60,448 bases of DNA from B1 sp964443415. Its GTDB lineage: Bacteria; Bacteroidota; Bacteroidia; UKL13-3. Location: the NCBI GenBank assembly GCA_964443415.1, contig CAYUDC010000004.1, positions 1-60,448 of the forward strand, read 5' to 3'. Position numbers and translations under genes: made by a program. The notes under the pieces are model-generated. The model did not search any database and was not told the origin of the DNA. It worked only from the letters and a program-made list of their open reading frames with translations. Positions 8,828 through 17,406 of the stretch are shown in pieces (position 1 is the first letter of the stretch; every line of letters starts with the position of its first letter).

Positions 8828-9643
8828 ATGAGTGTCCATAAAGAGGTAAAAAAAGTTACCACCCATACCCTGATAGAAATGAAAATGCGGGGAGAGAAGA
8901 TTAGCATGTTAACGGCTTACGATTTTAGCATGGCCAAAATTTTTGATGCTGCTAAAATTGATGTGTTATTAGTGGGCGACTCCGCCTCTAATGTCATGCA
9001 TGGGCACGAAACTACCTTGCCAATTACTTTGGATGAAATGATTTCTCATGCTTCTTCTGTAATTAGAGCCATTGACAGGGCTTTGGTGGTGGTTGATTTA
9101 CCTTTTGGTTCATACCAAGGTAATTCAAAAGAAGCGCTTAATTCTTCTATCAGGATCATGAAAGAGGCCGAAGCCCATGCTGTAAAGCTAGAAGGTGGAC
9201 GAGAGGTGGTAGATTCTGTCACTAGAATTTTATCTGCTGGTATTCCGGTGATGGGGCATTTAGGATTAACACCTCAATCTATTTATAAGTTTGGGACTTA
9301 TGAAGTAAGAGCCAAAGAAGAGGCCGAGGCCCAAAAGTTGTTAGAAGATGCTAAGTTATTAGAAGAAGCGGGTTGTTTTGCTTTGGTGTTAGAAAAGATT
9401 CCTTCTAAGTTGGCCAAACAAGTAGCTGATATGTTAAAAATTCCAGTAATAGGTATTGGTGCTGGGCCCGATGTAGATGGTCAGGTGTTGGTGAGCCACG
9501 ATATGTTAGGCATTAATAAAGATTTCTCACCCAAATTTTTAAGAAGATACCTTAACCTTTACGATGCCATAAAGGGAGCTGTAGAACAATATGTGGCAGA
9601 TGTGAAGTCGGTTGATTTTCCAAACGAAAAAGAACAGTATTAG
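8828..9643 (+). CDS. panB: 3-methyl-2-oxobutanoate hydroxymethyltransferase (PanB)
   Basis: Catalyses the first committed step of pantothenate and coenzyme A synthesis: hydroxymethyl transfer from methylene-tetrahydrofolate to 2-oxoisovalerate, giving ketopantoate. The 271-residue protein has the family signatures MLTAYDFSMAKIFD, the metal-binding VGDSASNVMHGH, VVDLPFGSYQ, VKLEGG, PVMGHLGLTPQS and IGIGAGPDVDGQVLV. Length is normal for the family. The stop codon overlaps by one base the start of the downstream pseudouridine synthase gene (TAGTG), so they are translationally linked. Confidence 0.97.
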   Translation: MSVHKEVKKVTTHTLIEMKMRGEKISMLTAYDFSMAKIFDAAKIDVLLVGDSASNVMHGHETTLPITLDEMISHASSVIRAIDRALVVVDLPFGSYQGNSKEALNSSIRIMKEAEAHAVKLEGGREVVDSVTRILSAGIPVMGHLGLTPQSIYKFGTYEVRAKEEAEAQKLLEDAKLLEEAGCFALVLEKIPSKLAKQVADMLKIPVIGIGAGPDVDGQVLVSHDMLGINKDFSPKFLRRYLNLYDAIKGAVEQYVADVKSVDFPNEKEQY

Positions 9644-10317
9644 TGTTAAGTCCGGTTTTTGAAGACAATCATTTATTGGTGCTAATCAAGCAACCTGGGC
9701 AAACGGTTCAACCAGAGCCAGGAAAGCCCCTTTCTTTAGAAGAAGAGGCTAAGGCTTATATCAAAGAAAAATACCAAAAACCAGGTGCCGTTTTTTTAGG
9801 GGTGGTGCATCGTTTAGATATGCCCGTAGGTGGTTTGGTGGTGTTTGCCAGAACCAGCAAAGCCTTAACCCGCATGAATGAAATTTTTCAAAAGCGAGAG
9901 GTAAAGAAAACCTATCAGGCTTGGGTAGAGGGAAAACCCCTATTAGACCAAGGCACCTTGGTTCATTGGCTAAAGCGCGACGAAAAGAAAAACTTTAGCA
10001 AAGCATTTAGTAGTTTGGTTAAGGATGCCTTAGAAGCTAAATTGTCTTATAAGGTGTTAAAAACGGTGGATAAAGTTTGCCTAATTGAAATAGATTTACA
10101 TACAGGAAGAAAGCATCAGATAAGAGCGCAATTAAGTGCCATGGGAAACCCTATTGTGGGGGATGCAAAATATGGAGCCAAAACCATTTTGAGCAATGGT
10201 GCCATCTTACTTCAGTCTACCAAATTGCAATTTGAGCACCCAATTTCTAAAGAAATCCTTAATTTGATTATACCCGAATTAAAGTTTGCTAAATCTTTAG
10301 TTAAATCAAGGGTTTGA
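9643..10317 (+). CDS. RluA/RluC-family RNA pseudouridine synthase
   Basis: Isomerises a uridine in rRNA or tRNA to pseudouridine. HRLD at residues 56-59 is the family motif and Asp59 the expected catalytic residue. It is followed by PVGGLVVFARTSKA, and later by HTGRKHQIRAQL, also conserved in the family. At 224 residues it lacks an N-terminal S4 RNA-binding domain, like the short members of the family. The start codon is GTG at 9643, whose G is the last base of the panB stop TAG. The exact target nucleotide cannot be read from the sequence. Confidence 0.9.
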   Translation: MLSPVFEDNHLLVLIKQPGQTVQPEPGKPLSLEEEAKAYIKEKYQKPGAVFLGVVHRLDMPVGGLVVFARTSKALTRMNEIFQKREVKKTYQAWVEGKPLLDQGTLVHWLKRDEKKNFSKAFSSLVKDALEAKLSYKVLKTVDKVCLIEIDLHTGRKHQIRAQLSAMGNPIVGDAKYGAKTILSNGAILLQSTKLQFEHPISKEILNLIIPELKFAKSLVKSRV

Positions 10318-10384
10318 GTGATTTTTTTTTATAGTATTGAAGGCGATTTAAGATTAAAATTTTATTCACGACTCTTTATTAAGT

Positions 10385-11449
10385 ATGAAAACTCAACCAA
10401 CTCAAACAAACAAACATGCACAAAACACTAGCCTATTCACCCCCAAATTTTTAATCATCCTCCTGCTAATTTTTAGCCTTGGATTTGCTTTATCGTACTT
10501 TTGGTTCAAACCGAAAAATAAAAAACCTGAGCTCCACACACAACCTGTAAATCCTTACCCTATGCTCAATCCATTGTTGGATGAATTTAAGGCTGAAGGT
10601 TTAAACATGGTTGAATTAAGAACCTTTAGAGATAAAATTGAATCTTATATAGCAAAAGAAGAGGCTATAAGTCCTGATCTACATGTTTCTTATTATTTTA
10701 GAGATTTAAATAATGGTTTATGGACAGGAATTAATGAAAAAGAGGCTTTTGCCCCAGCCAGTTTAATGAAGATTCCCGTAATGGTTGCTATATTAAAAAA
10801 GGCAGAAACCGACCCCTCTGTTTTTAATTTAGAAATGGTGTATGATTCTATCAATAACTCATTGGTGGAAGAAGATCAAGGGTTTAAGAAGGTGCATGGG
10901 CAACATTATTCTATGGATGACCTCATTAAAATGATGATTGATTATTCTGACAACTTTGCTACCTTAACACTACTCAAATACATAGGGGAGGAGGCTGTTC
11001 AAAAGGTTGAAGCTGATTTGAACATTAGAATAAAGCCTGAGTATACCGAGTTAACTAACTTTGTAACGGTTAAAAACTACGCAGGTTTTTTTAGGATTTT
11101 ATATAATGCATCATACCTTAATCAAAAGATGTCACAAAAGGCATTGGCCTATCTTTCGAAGGCCGAATACAACGAAGGCATAAGAAAAGCCATTCCGGAT
11201 ACCATTATGGTGGCACATAAATATGGTAAAAGAGATTTACATAAAGCTGGGGATAAATTAGAATCTATTCAATTGCATCATTTTGGTTTGGTGTACTATC
11301 CAGGAAAACCCTTTATTTTGGGCATCATGACCCGTGGTAGCAATTTGGTTCAAAAGAAACGAATTATTTACGAACTCAGTAAAATAACCTTTGAAGAGGT
11401 GGATAAACAAACCAAAAATGCTTCTTACGACCGTGTTTTTCAAGAGTAA
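10385..11449 (+). CDS. Membrane-anchored class A beta-lactamase-like serine hydrolase
   Basis: A 354-residue protein with a single transmembrane anchor (about residues 21-41) and a periplasmic hydrolase domain of the class A beta-lactamase or penicillin-binding-protein fold. The SxxK motif is S126-L-M-K129, and S188-D-N190 matches the SDN motif. HKYGK in the last third is the candidate for the KTG-type motif but is degenerate. A role in peptidoglycan turnover is as likely as beta-lactam hydrolysis. Absence of a cleavable signal peptide and the weak KTG motif argue against a classical secreted beta-lactamase. A copy of the dispersed motif (10503-10514) encodes residues just after the membrane segment. 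Confidence 0.78.
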   Translation: MKTQPTQTNKHAQNTSLFTPKFLIILLLIFSLGFALSYFWFKPKNKKPELHTQPVNPYPMLNPLLDEFKAEGLNMVELRTFRDKIESYIAKEEAISPDLHVSYYFRDLNNGLWTGINEKEAFAPASLMKIPVMVAILKKAETDPSVFNLEMVYDSINNSLVEEDQGFKKVHGQHYSMDDLIKMMIDYSDNFATLTLLKYIGEEAVQKVEADLNIRIKPEYTELTNFVTVKNYAGFFRILYNASYLNQKMSQKALAYLSKAEYNEGIRKAIPDTIMVAHKYGKRDLHKAGDKLESIQLHHFGLVYYPGKPFILGIMTRGSNLVQKKRIIYELSKITFEEVDKQTKNASYDRVFQE

Positions 11450-11480
11450 TATCTTTTGCAGCAAAGTGGGCTATTTTACA

Positions 11481-11513
11481 TTTGGATATGTTTTATTGGG
11501 TTAAGTATCTTCG
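11481..11513 (+). promoter_or_regulatory. Putative promoter of the pruA-ribD run
   Basis: TTTG at 11481-11484 and TATCTTCG at 11506-11513 are 21 bases apart. This fits the Bacteroidota -33 TTTG and -7 TAnnTTTG consensus with one change. The pruA start codon is at 11543. Confidence 0.5.
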
Positions 11514-11542
11514 CCTCCTCAAATTATAACCAATAGATCCCT

Positions 11543-13171
11543 ATGAATGGTTTTTTTAATGTACCGGTTCCAGTAAACGAACCAGTTTTAAATTATGCTC
11601 CAGGTAGTGCAGAGCGCAAAGCACTTAAAGAGGCCTTGGCAGCTGCCAAAGCTAGTAAAGTAGACGTGCCAATGTACATAGGTGGCAAGGAAGTTAGGAG
11701 TGGCAAAACAGCCGAAATGCGCCCCCCGCATGAGCATCAGCATGTATTAGGCACCTACCATGTGAGCGATGCCTCGCATGTTTCACAAGCCATTGAGGCG
11801 GCCTTGGCTGCAAAACCTAAGTGGGAAGCCCTTAGTTGGGAACAAAGAGCAGCTATTTTCTTAAAAGCTGCAGATTTAATTGCGGGTACTTACAGAGCCA
11901 AATTAAATGCCGCTACCATGCTGGGTCAAAGCAAAAATGCTTACCAAGCAGAAATAGATAGCGCTTGCGAAATCATCGACTTTTTGCGCTTTAACGTATA
12001 TTTCATGAGCCAGATTTACAGCGAGCAACCTCAATCTGCTAAAGGCATTTGGAATAGAATAGAATACAGACCCCTAGAAGGTTTTATTTATGCCCTAACT
12101 CCTTTTAACTTTACTGCCATTGCTGGTAATTTACCTAGCTCGGCAGCTATGATGGGAAATGTGGTGGTTTGGAAGCCAAGCAATACACAGGTATATTCTG
12201 CCAATGTATTAATGGAAATTTTTATAGAAGCAGGTGTGCCTGCTGGTGTTATCAACTTAATTTATCCTAGTGGTCCTGTAGCGGCTGATGTTATTTTTAA
12301 GCATCCAGATTTTGCAGGTATTCACTTTACGGGTTCAACAGGTGTGTTTCAAGATATTTGGAAAAACATTGGTAACAATATTCATTTATATAAAACGTAT
12401 CCAAGAATTGTAGGCGAAACAGGTGGTAAAGACTTTGTGATGGTTCACCCTTCGGCTCAGGTAGATGTGGTGGTAACAGCACTGGCTCGCGGTGCATTTG
12501 AGTACCAAGGTCAGAAATGTTCTGCCGCCTCTAGAGCTTATATACCTAGCAATCTTTGGCCAGCAGTTAAAGAAAGTTTGGTGAAAGAAATCAAATCGTT
12601 TAACGTAGGGTCAGTAGAAGATTTTAGGAACTTTGTGAATGCCGTAATCGACGAGAAATCTTTTGATAAACTAGCTTCATATATAGATGCAGCCAAACAA
12701 GATAGCAGCTGCGAAATTATTGCAGGTGGTAGCTATGATAAATCTAAAGGTTGGTTTATCGACCCAACGGTAATTGTTACCAGTAATCCTAAATACACCA
12801 CCATGTGTGAGGAATTATTTGGTCCGGTGTTAACCATTTATGTTTACAACGAAAATGAGTTTGAGCCAACTTTAGATATACTAGATTCAACTTCGGAGTA
12901 TGCCCTTACAGGCTCTATCATTTCGCAAGACAGGTATGCCATAGAGTTGGCCACTTGGAAGCTTAGAAATGCAGCAGGTAATTTTTACATCAACGATAAG
13001 CCAACAGGCGCTGTGGTAGGTCAACAGCCTTTTGGTGGGGCTCGTGCCAGTGGTACGAACGATAAGGCAGGTGCCATGGTTAACTTGTTACGTTGGGTAA
13101 GTATGCGCACCATCAAAGAAACCTTTGTGCCGCCAGTAAAATATACGTACGATTTTATGAAGGAGGCTTGA
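11543..13171 (+). CDS. pruA: L-glutamate gamma-semialdehyde dehydrogenase (1-pyrroline-5-carboxylate dehydrogenase)
   Basis: NAD-dependent oxidation of glutamate semialdehyde to glutamate, the second step of proline degradation. The 542-residue protein is a full-length aldehyde dehydrogenase. LTPFNFTAIAGNLPSS and VVWKPSNTQ are the cofactor-site signatures, with catalytic Glu292 in VGETGGKDF and Cys326 in YQGQKCSAASR. QPFGGARASGTNDKAG near the end is typical for this subfamily. Proline dehydrogenase is not in the window. It is the first gene of a compact run; ribD starts 5 bases after its stop. Confidence 0.96.
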   Translation: MNGFFNVPVPVNEPVLNYAPGSAERKALKEALAAAKASKVDVPMYIGGKEVRSGKTAEMRPPHEHQHVLGTYHVSDASHVSQAIEAALAAKPKWEALSWEQRAAIFLKAADLIAGTYRAKLNAATMLGQSKNAYQAEIDSACEIIDFLRFNVYFMSQIYSEQPQSAKGIWNRIEYRPLEGFIYALTPFNFTAIAGNLPSSAAMMGNVVVWKPSNTQVYSANVLMEIFIEAGVPAGVINLIYPSGPVAADVIFKHPDFAGIHFTGSTGVFQDIWKNIGNNIHLYKTYPRIVGETGGKDFVMVHPSAQVDVVVTALARGAFEYQGQKCSAASRAYIPSNLWPAVKESLVKEIKSFNVGSVEDFRNFVNAVIDEKSFDKLASYIDAAKQDSSCEIIAGGSYDKSKGWFIDPTVIVTSNPKYTTMCEELFGPVLTIYVYNENEFEPTLDILDSTSEYALTGSIISQDRYAIELATWKLRNAAGNFYINDKPTGAVVGQQPFGGARASGTNDKAGAMVNLLRWVSMRTIKETFVPPVKYTYDFMKEA

Positions 13172-13176
13172 TCCTA

Positions 13177-14229
13177 ATGGATCAGGTGTATATGCAACGC
13201 TGCTTAGACCTTGCACTGTTAGGTGCTGGCAGCGTTGCTCCTAACCCAATGGTTGGGTGTGTGATTGTGTATGAAGACAGAATTATTGGCGAAGGATTTC
13301 ATCAAAAATATGGTGAAGCCCATGCCGAGGTAAATGCCATTAAGAATGTAAAGCCTCAAGACAAGCATCTACTTTCTCAATCTACTTTATATGTTAATTT
13401 AGAGCCTTGTGCTCATTTTGGTAAAACACCACCTTGTGCCAACCTAATTATAGAACATCAAATAAAGAGGGTTGTTATTGGGATGCTCGACCCCAATCCT
13501 TTGGTGGCTGGTAAAGGTGCAGCGCTGCTTAAAAACGCAGGCGTAGAGGTTACTTCACCTATTTTAAAAGAAGTTTGTGAGGCATTCAATAAACGATTTA
13601 TCAAAGGCATCACCCAACAAAAGCCCTATGTAATTTTAAAATGGGCCCAAACCATGAATGGATATTTATCGCCAGATGCCTCAAAAATAAGTGCAGCGCA
13701 ATTTGAGCAAGAGCGGCACATCACGGGTAAGTGGGTGCAGAAATTGGTGCATAAGTGGCGCACCACAGAAGATGCGGTAATGGTTGCCACCAACACTGCC
13801 CTTACAGACAATCCCGCTTTAAACAACAGAGCTTGGGAAGGTAGAAGTCCGGCCAGAATAGTATTAGACAAAAACCTGAGGCTTCCCTCGCATTTAAAGT
13901 TATTTGACAATAGTCAAACAACCTTTGTACTAAATGCTATGAGAGAGGAAAGAATTGGAAATACCATTTACCTAAAGTTAGATTTTGAATCAGACTGGTT
14001 TTCGCAAGCGCTTAGCAGATTGTATGAGTTTCATATAGGTAGCATAGTGGTAGAAGGTGGTTCTAAATTGTTACATTATTTAATTGAGTATCATCTTTGG
14101 GATGAGGCTATTGTATTTTATTCGAAAAGTCACCTGCAAGAAGGCATTGTAGCTCCATCTATTAAAGGAAGGGTTATTCAACAATGCGATTTAGAGCAGG
14201 TGCAAATGATTCAATACCTTCAAGTATGA
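13177..14229 (+). CDS. ribD: Bifunctional riboflavin biosynthesis deaminase/reductase RibD
   Basis: Carries out two steps of riboflavin synthesis: deamination of the diaminopyrimidine made from GTP, then NADPH-dependent reduction of its ribosyl side chain. The N-terminal deaminase domain shows the zinc ligands His49 (HAEVNAI), Cys78 and Cys87 (PCAHFGKTPPC). The reductase domain begins near PYVILKWAQTMNGY. I choose the ATG at 13177 (MDQVYMQRCLDLALL); the frame is open upstream but there overlaps pruA. AGGAGG at 13161-13166 is a strong Shine-Dalgarno match, rare in this phylum, although it also encodes the end of PruA. About 350 residues is normal for the family. Confidence 0.95.
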   Translation: MDQVYMQRCLDLALLGAGSVAPNPMVGCVIVYEDRIIGEGFHQKYGEAHAEVNAIKNVKPQDKHLLSQSTLYVNLEPCAHFGKTPPCANLIIEHQIKRVVIGMLDPNPLVAGKGAALLKNAGVEVTSPILKEVCEAFNKRFIKGITQQKPYVILKWAQTMNGYLSPDASKISAAQFEQERHITGKWVQKLVHKWRTTEDAVMVATNTALTDNPALNNRAWEGRSPARIVLDKNLRLPSHLKLFDNSQTTFVLNAMREERIGNTIYLKLDFESDWFSQALSRLYEFHIGSIVVEGGSKLLHYLIEYHLWDEAIVFYSKSHLQEGIVAPSIKGRVIQQCDLEQVQMIQYLQV

Positions 14230-15080
14230 TTTATCTTTTACTGAGTATATTATTTTCTACTATCACAGTGGCTTTTTTTAAATGGTTCGACATTAAAAAA
14301 GTAGATACCCTGCAAGCCATTGTGGTAAATTACTTTACCTGCACCTTGGCAGGTTGTTTTTTAACTGACGACCATATTTTTAAAATTGGTTTTTGGCAAA
14401 CAGACTGGTTTGTTTGGGTGTGCATATTGGGTTTATTATTCATTACTATTTTCTATGCAATTGCCAAAACTGCGCAAACCATTAGTGTTGCGGCTAGCAT
14501 GGTTGCTGCCAAATTATCTGTTATTATCCCTGTTGTTTTTGCAGTAGTAATGTATCACGAAAGCCTTTCTTTGTGGCAGGTATTGGGTATTTTACTATCT
14601 TTATTGGCGGTATACTTTATTTCTGCCAGCGAGGGAGAAACTCCTAAAGGTTTAAGTGTAGGTTTACCCGCCTTGGTATTTATAGGAAGCGGTGCCATCG
14701 ATACTTTGTTAAACAACCTCAACCAAAGGTTTATTCCACCCTACCAAGCAGCCCAAATAGTTACAGGAACTTTTTTTATGGCGTTTATTTTTGGCAGTGC
14801 TTTTATGGGTTATTTATGGCTAAATGGTAAAGAAAAACCAAAATTAAGCAATGTCTTTTGGGGCATTATGTTGGGTATTCCTAATTATTTTAGCATGTTT
14901 TTTTTGGTAAAGACGCTCGAGGAATTTCAAGGTAGTTATATATTTCCTATCAATAACATTGGCATTGTAGCGGCTTCTGCTTTGGTGGCATTTTTGGTGT
15001 TTAAAGAACAGTTGTCGCCTAAAAAATATGTTGGATTGGCATTGGCATTCATCGCTATTGTTTTACTAAGTTTTTTATGA
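14226..15080 (+). CDS. EamA/DMT-family membrane transporter
   Basis: A 284-residue inner-membrane protein made of about ten hydrophobic segments in two similar halves, as in the drug/metabolite transporter superfamily. Segments such as LSVIIPVVFAVVMYHESLS and the matching second-half VAASALVAFLVFKEQLSPKK show the typical helix-then-conserved-glutamate pattern. The substrate cannot be told. The start at 14226 overlaps the ribD stop as ATGA, and the stop overlaps the next start in the same way, so it is translated as part of the run. The position after ribD raises riboflavin transport as a possibility only. Confidence 0.82.
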   Translation: MIYLLLSILFSTITVAFFKWFDIKKVDTLQAIVVNYFTCTLAGCFLTDDHIFKIGFWQTDWFVWVCILGLLFITIFYAIAKTAQTISVAASMVAAKLSVIIPVVFAVVMYHESLSLWQVLGILLSLLAVYFISASEGETPKGLSVGLPALVFIGSGAIDTLLNNLNQRFIPPYQAAQIVTGTFFMAFIFGSAFMGYLWLNGKEKPKLSNVFWGIMLGIPNYFSMFFLVKTLEEFQGSYIFPINNIGIVAASALVAFLVFKEQLSPKKYVGLALAFIAIVLLSFL

Positions 15081-15703
15081 GTTTGCCAGATACCCTTCAC
15101 ATTCCTGCCACTCAGGCACAAGGATTATTCAAAGACAGGGGCAGTAAGTTTATCGCCTATGTTTTTGAGGTAGACAATGAAAGCAGCGCAAAATCTTTGG
15201 TTCAAACCGTAAAAAAAGAACACCCAGCAGCGGTGCATTGGTGTTGGGCCTATGTGTTGGGATTTGACGGCAGCATTCAAAAAAGCTCAGACGATAGGGA
15301 GCCGTCGGGCTCTGCCGGTAAACCAATTTTAAATGCCATTTTAAAGGCCCAACTCACACACACCCTTATTGTTGTGGTAAGGTATTTTGGCGGCAAATTG
15401 TTGGGAGTGCCGGGTTTAATTAATGCTTATGGTTCGGCAGCGGCAGAGGGCATACAAGAATCGGGGAGGAGGCAAATGCAACTTTTTATTCCTGTATTTG
15501 TTACTTGCCCGTATGAGCAACAACACCAAGTGATGAGAATTGCAAAACAATTGCTTTTAAAGGCTTATCCAGATAATATGGCATTAGAGGCGGGCATTAG
15601 CATTGAGGTGCCCCCATCTAAAATAAATGAGGTAAAGAAGCAACTTTTAGAGGCAAGATTCGACACTTTTCATCAAAAAGAAATTAAATTGTATCCATGT
15701 TAA
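15077..15703 (+). CDS. YigZ/IMPACT-family protein
   Basis: A 208-residue cytoplasmic protein of the conserved YigZ (UPF0029/IMPACT) family. Family signatures are FKDRGSKFIAYV, DDREPSGSAGKPIL and VVVRYFGGKLLGVPGLINAYG. Eukaryotic IMPACT regulates translation through GCN1; the bacterial role is unsettled. The start is an ATGA overlap with the transporter gene, and the stop lies inside the next gene by 7 bases. Residues VQTV are encoded by a near copy of the dispersed GGTTCAAACCG motif (15199-15210). Confidence 0.93.
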   Translation: MSLPDTLHIPATQAQGLFKDRGSKFIAYVFEVDNESSAKSLVQTVKKEHPAAVHWCWAYVLGFDGSIQKSSDDREPSGSAGKPILNAILKAQLTHTLIVVVRYFGGKLLGVPGLINAYGSAAAEGIQESGRRQMQLFIPVFVTCPYEQQHQVMRIAKQLLLKAYPDNMALEAGISIEVPPSKINEVKKQLLEARFDTFHQKEIKLYPC

Positions 15704-17406
15704 AGAACATCAGAATTGTTATTGTTATGCTGGGTTTTATTGCTGTTAAAACCTTTGCCCAATCGCCAGAATACGCTGTGGGATATTCTACCGCTTTATC
15801 TACCTTACAGGCTCAACATCCATGGTTATTGCAAGAAGGTAATCAAGCGATTTGTGAGTATAGTAGGGTAAGTGAAATCGGTCAGCATTTTCAGTTTTTA
15901 CAATTCTTTCAAGGAATACCTGTTTATGGGGCCACTGCAAAAGTAAACTTGGCTAAAAACCAACAAGTACTTTCTGTTTTTTCAGATTTTGTGCCTGTTC
16001 TAAATGCCCCAAACCAATCCCATTCAGATCAAACATTGGCTTATCAAAAAGTTTGGCAATCGGTTTTGGGTCAGTTAATACCAGCTTATGTACACGTGGT
16101 TAAAAATCAAAAGGGAGAGTATGTAGAGCAACTGTTGTCGGCTCAATTGCAATTGGTTCAAACCAGAAAACTGTCTTTAAATGCTAGAAAGGATACTTTG
16201 GTTCAAGCCATGGTATTTAACCCCGACCCGCTCACCAGCGCGCAAAAATCGTATGGAGAAGGAGGGCAATATAAAAATTACAATGGGGCAGATAGTCCAG
16301 AATTAAATGCCGAAAGAATGAGTAAAGGCTTGACCCTAAAGTTTGAAAATGACACCTTCTTTGCAGAGAATAAATATGCTATCATGTTAGATTTAGAGAC
16401 CCCTTCTCAAATTCCATTTTCTTCTAAAATAGCAAATTTCAACTTTACACGCAGCCAATCGCAGTTTAGAGAGTTTAACTGCCTCTACCATATCGAGGCC
16501 TATAGAGAATATTTAAAAAGCATAGGCTTGCCATTTAACAGTATGTTTCAGGTAGAGGTAGATCCTACTGCCTATCAAGGTTTCGACCAATCGAGGTTTG
16601 ATTATTCTGGAGCAAAACCAGGTTTGTTTTTTGGAACGGGTGGTGTACCAGATGCCGAGGATGCCGATGTAATTGTGCATGAGTACACACATGCCATTAA
16701 TTATTTTATTGCGCCCAACACTACCAATGGCAATCAACGATTAGCGGTGGAAGAAGCCAATTGCGATGTAATGTCATGCTTTTATTCTAAAAACATAAGT
16801 ACCTACCAGTGGCGAGATATTTTTAGTTGGGATGGGCACAATGAGTTTTGGGATGGGCGAGATGGCAATACCAATTATAAGTATCCAGATGATTTATCAT
16901 CAGATTTTTATGAGTCGTCTCTTATTTGGAGCAGCATGTTAAATGATATAGGAGAAGACATTGGCCGAGATGCCCTCACTAAGATATTGTTTAACTCGGT
17001 TTACAGTTACGCCAATAACATCAATATGCAACAAGCCGCTAACTTGTTCTTACAGTCTGATAGCCTATTATATGGTAGAAAACATTTTGGCGCCATTAAA
17101 AACCGTATGCGTGAGCGTGGTTTTGATGTAAGCATTGGTGTGAAAGAGTTAACAGGAGATATGGGCTATTTTAAAATGCTGAATTCTTATGGATTTGCTA
17201 ATGGAAATAGCGCTTTAGAAGTGTTAAGTAAAAGCAAAGATGCACTTACCTTAGCATTTTATAGCTTAGAAGGTAAATTGATGTTAACAAAGCAAAGTAT
17301 GGATCAACGTGTTTTGGTAGAGCCAACAGAGTTACCAGCAGGAGCCTATATTGTTCATATACTCACAGAAGATCATAGAAGCATAGCCAAAGTAATTAGA
17401 TATTAA
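15697..17406 (+). CDS. Secreted thermolysin-like metalloprotease with T9SS-type C-terminus
   Basis: An exported zinc protease of 569 residues. A signal peptide ends near KTFA at residue 21. The next part (about 40-120) resembles the FTP propeptide domain of thermolysin and fungalysin. HEYTH at residues 328-332 is the zinc-binding HExxH motif, with EEANCD about 24 residues later supplying the third ligand (M4/M36-like gluzincin). The C-terminal 80 residues look like a T9SS type A sorting domain (LPAGAYIVHI), although the usual YPNP motif is missing. It overlaps the YigZ gene by 7 bases. Its stop codon overlaps the rlmN stop on the other strand (TTAA). Confidence 0.82.
   Translation: MLKNIRIVIVMLGFIAVKTFAQSPEYAVGYSTALSTLQAQHPWLLQEGNQAICEYSRVSEIGQHFQFLQFFQGIPVYGATAKVNLAKNQQVLSVFSDFVPVLNAPNQSHSDQTLAYQKVWQSVLGQLIPAYVHVVKNQKGEYVEQLLSAQLQLVQTRKLSLNARKDTLVQAMVFNPDPLTSAQKSYGEGGQYKNYNGADSPELNAERMSKGLTLKFENDTFFAENKYAIMLDLETPSQIPFSSKIANFNFTRSQSQFREFNCLYHIEAYREYLKSIGLPFNSMFQVEVDPTAYQGFDQSRFDYSGAKPGLFFGTGGVPDAEDADVIVHEYTHAINYFIAPNTTNGNQRLAVEEANCDVMSCFYSKNISTYQWRDIFSWDGHNEFWDGRDGNTNYKYPDDLSSDFYESSLIWSSMLNDIGEDIGRDALTKILFNSVYSYANNINMQQAANLFLQSDSLLYGRKHFGAIKNRMRERGFDVSIGVKELTGDMGYFKMLNSYGFANGNSALEVLSKSKDALTLAFYSLEGKLMLTKQSMDQRVLVEPTELPAGAYIVHILTEDHRSIAKVIRY

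Noticed and set aside
10503..10514. Dispersed GGTTCAAACCGA as a tRNA T-arm fragment (GGTTCAAATCC)
   Set aside because: The similarity to the T-arm is limited to GGTTCAAA. Copies are inside protein genes without acceptor-stem sequence, and the symmetric TCGGTT/AACCGA form is not that of a T-arm.
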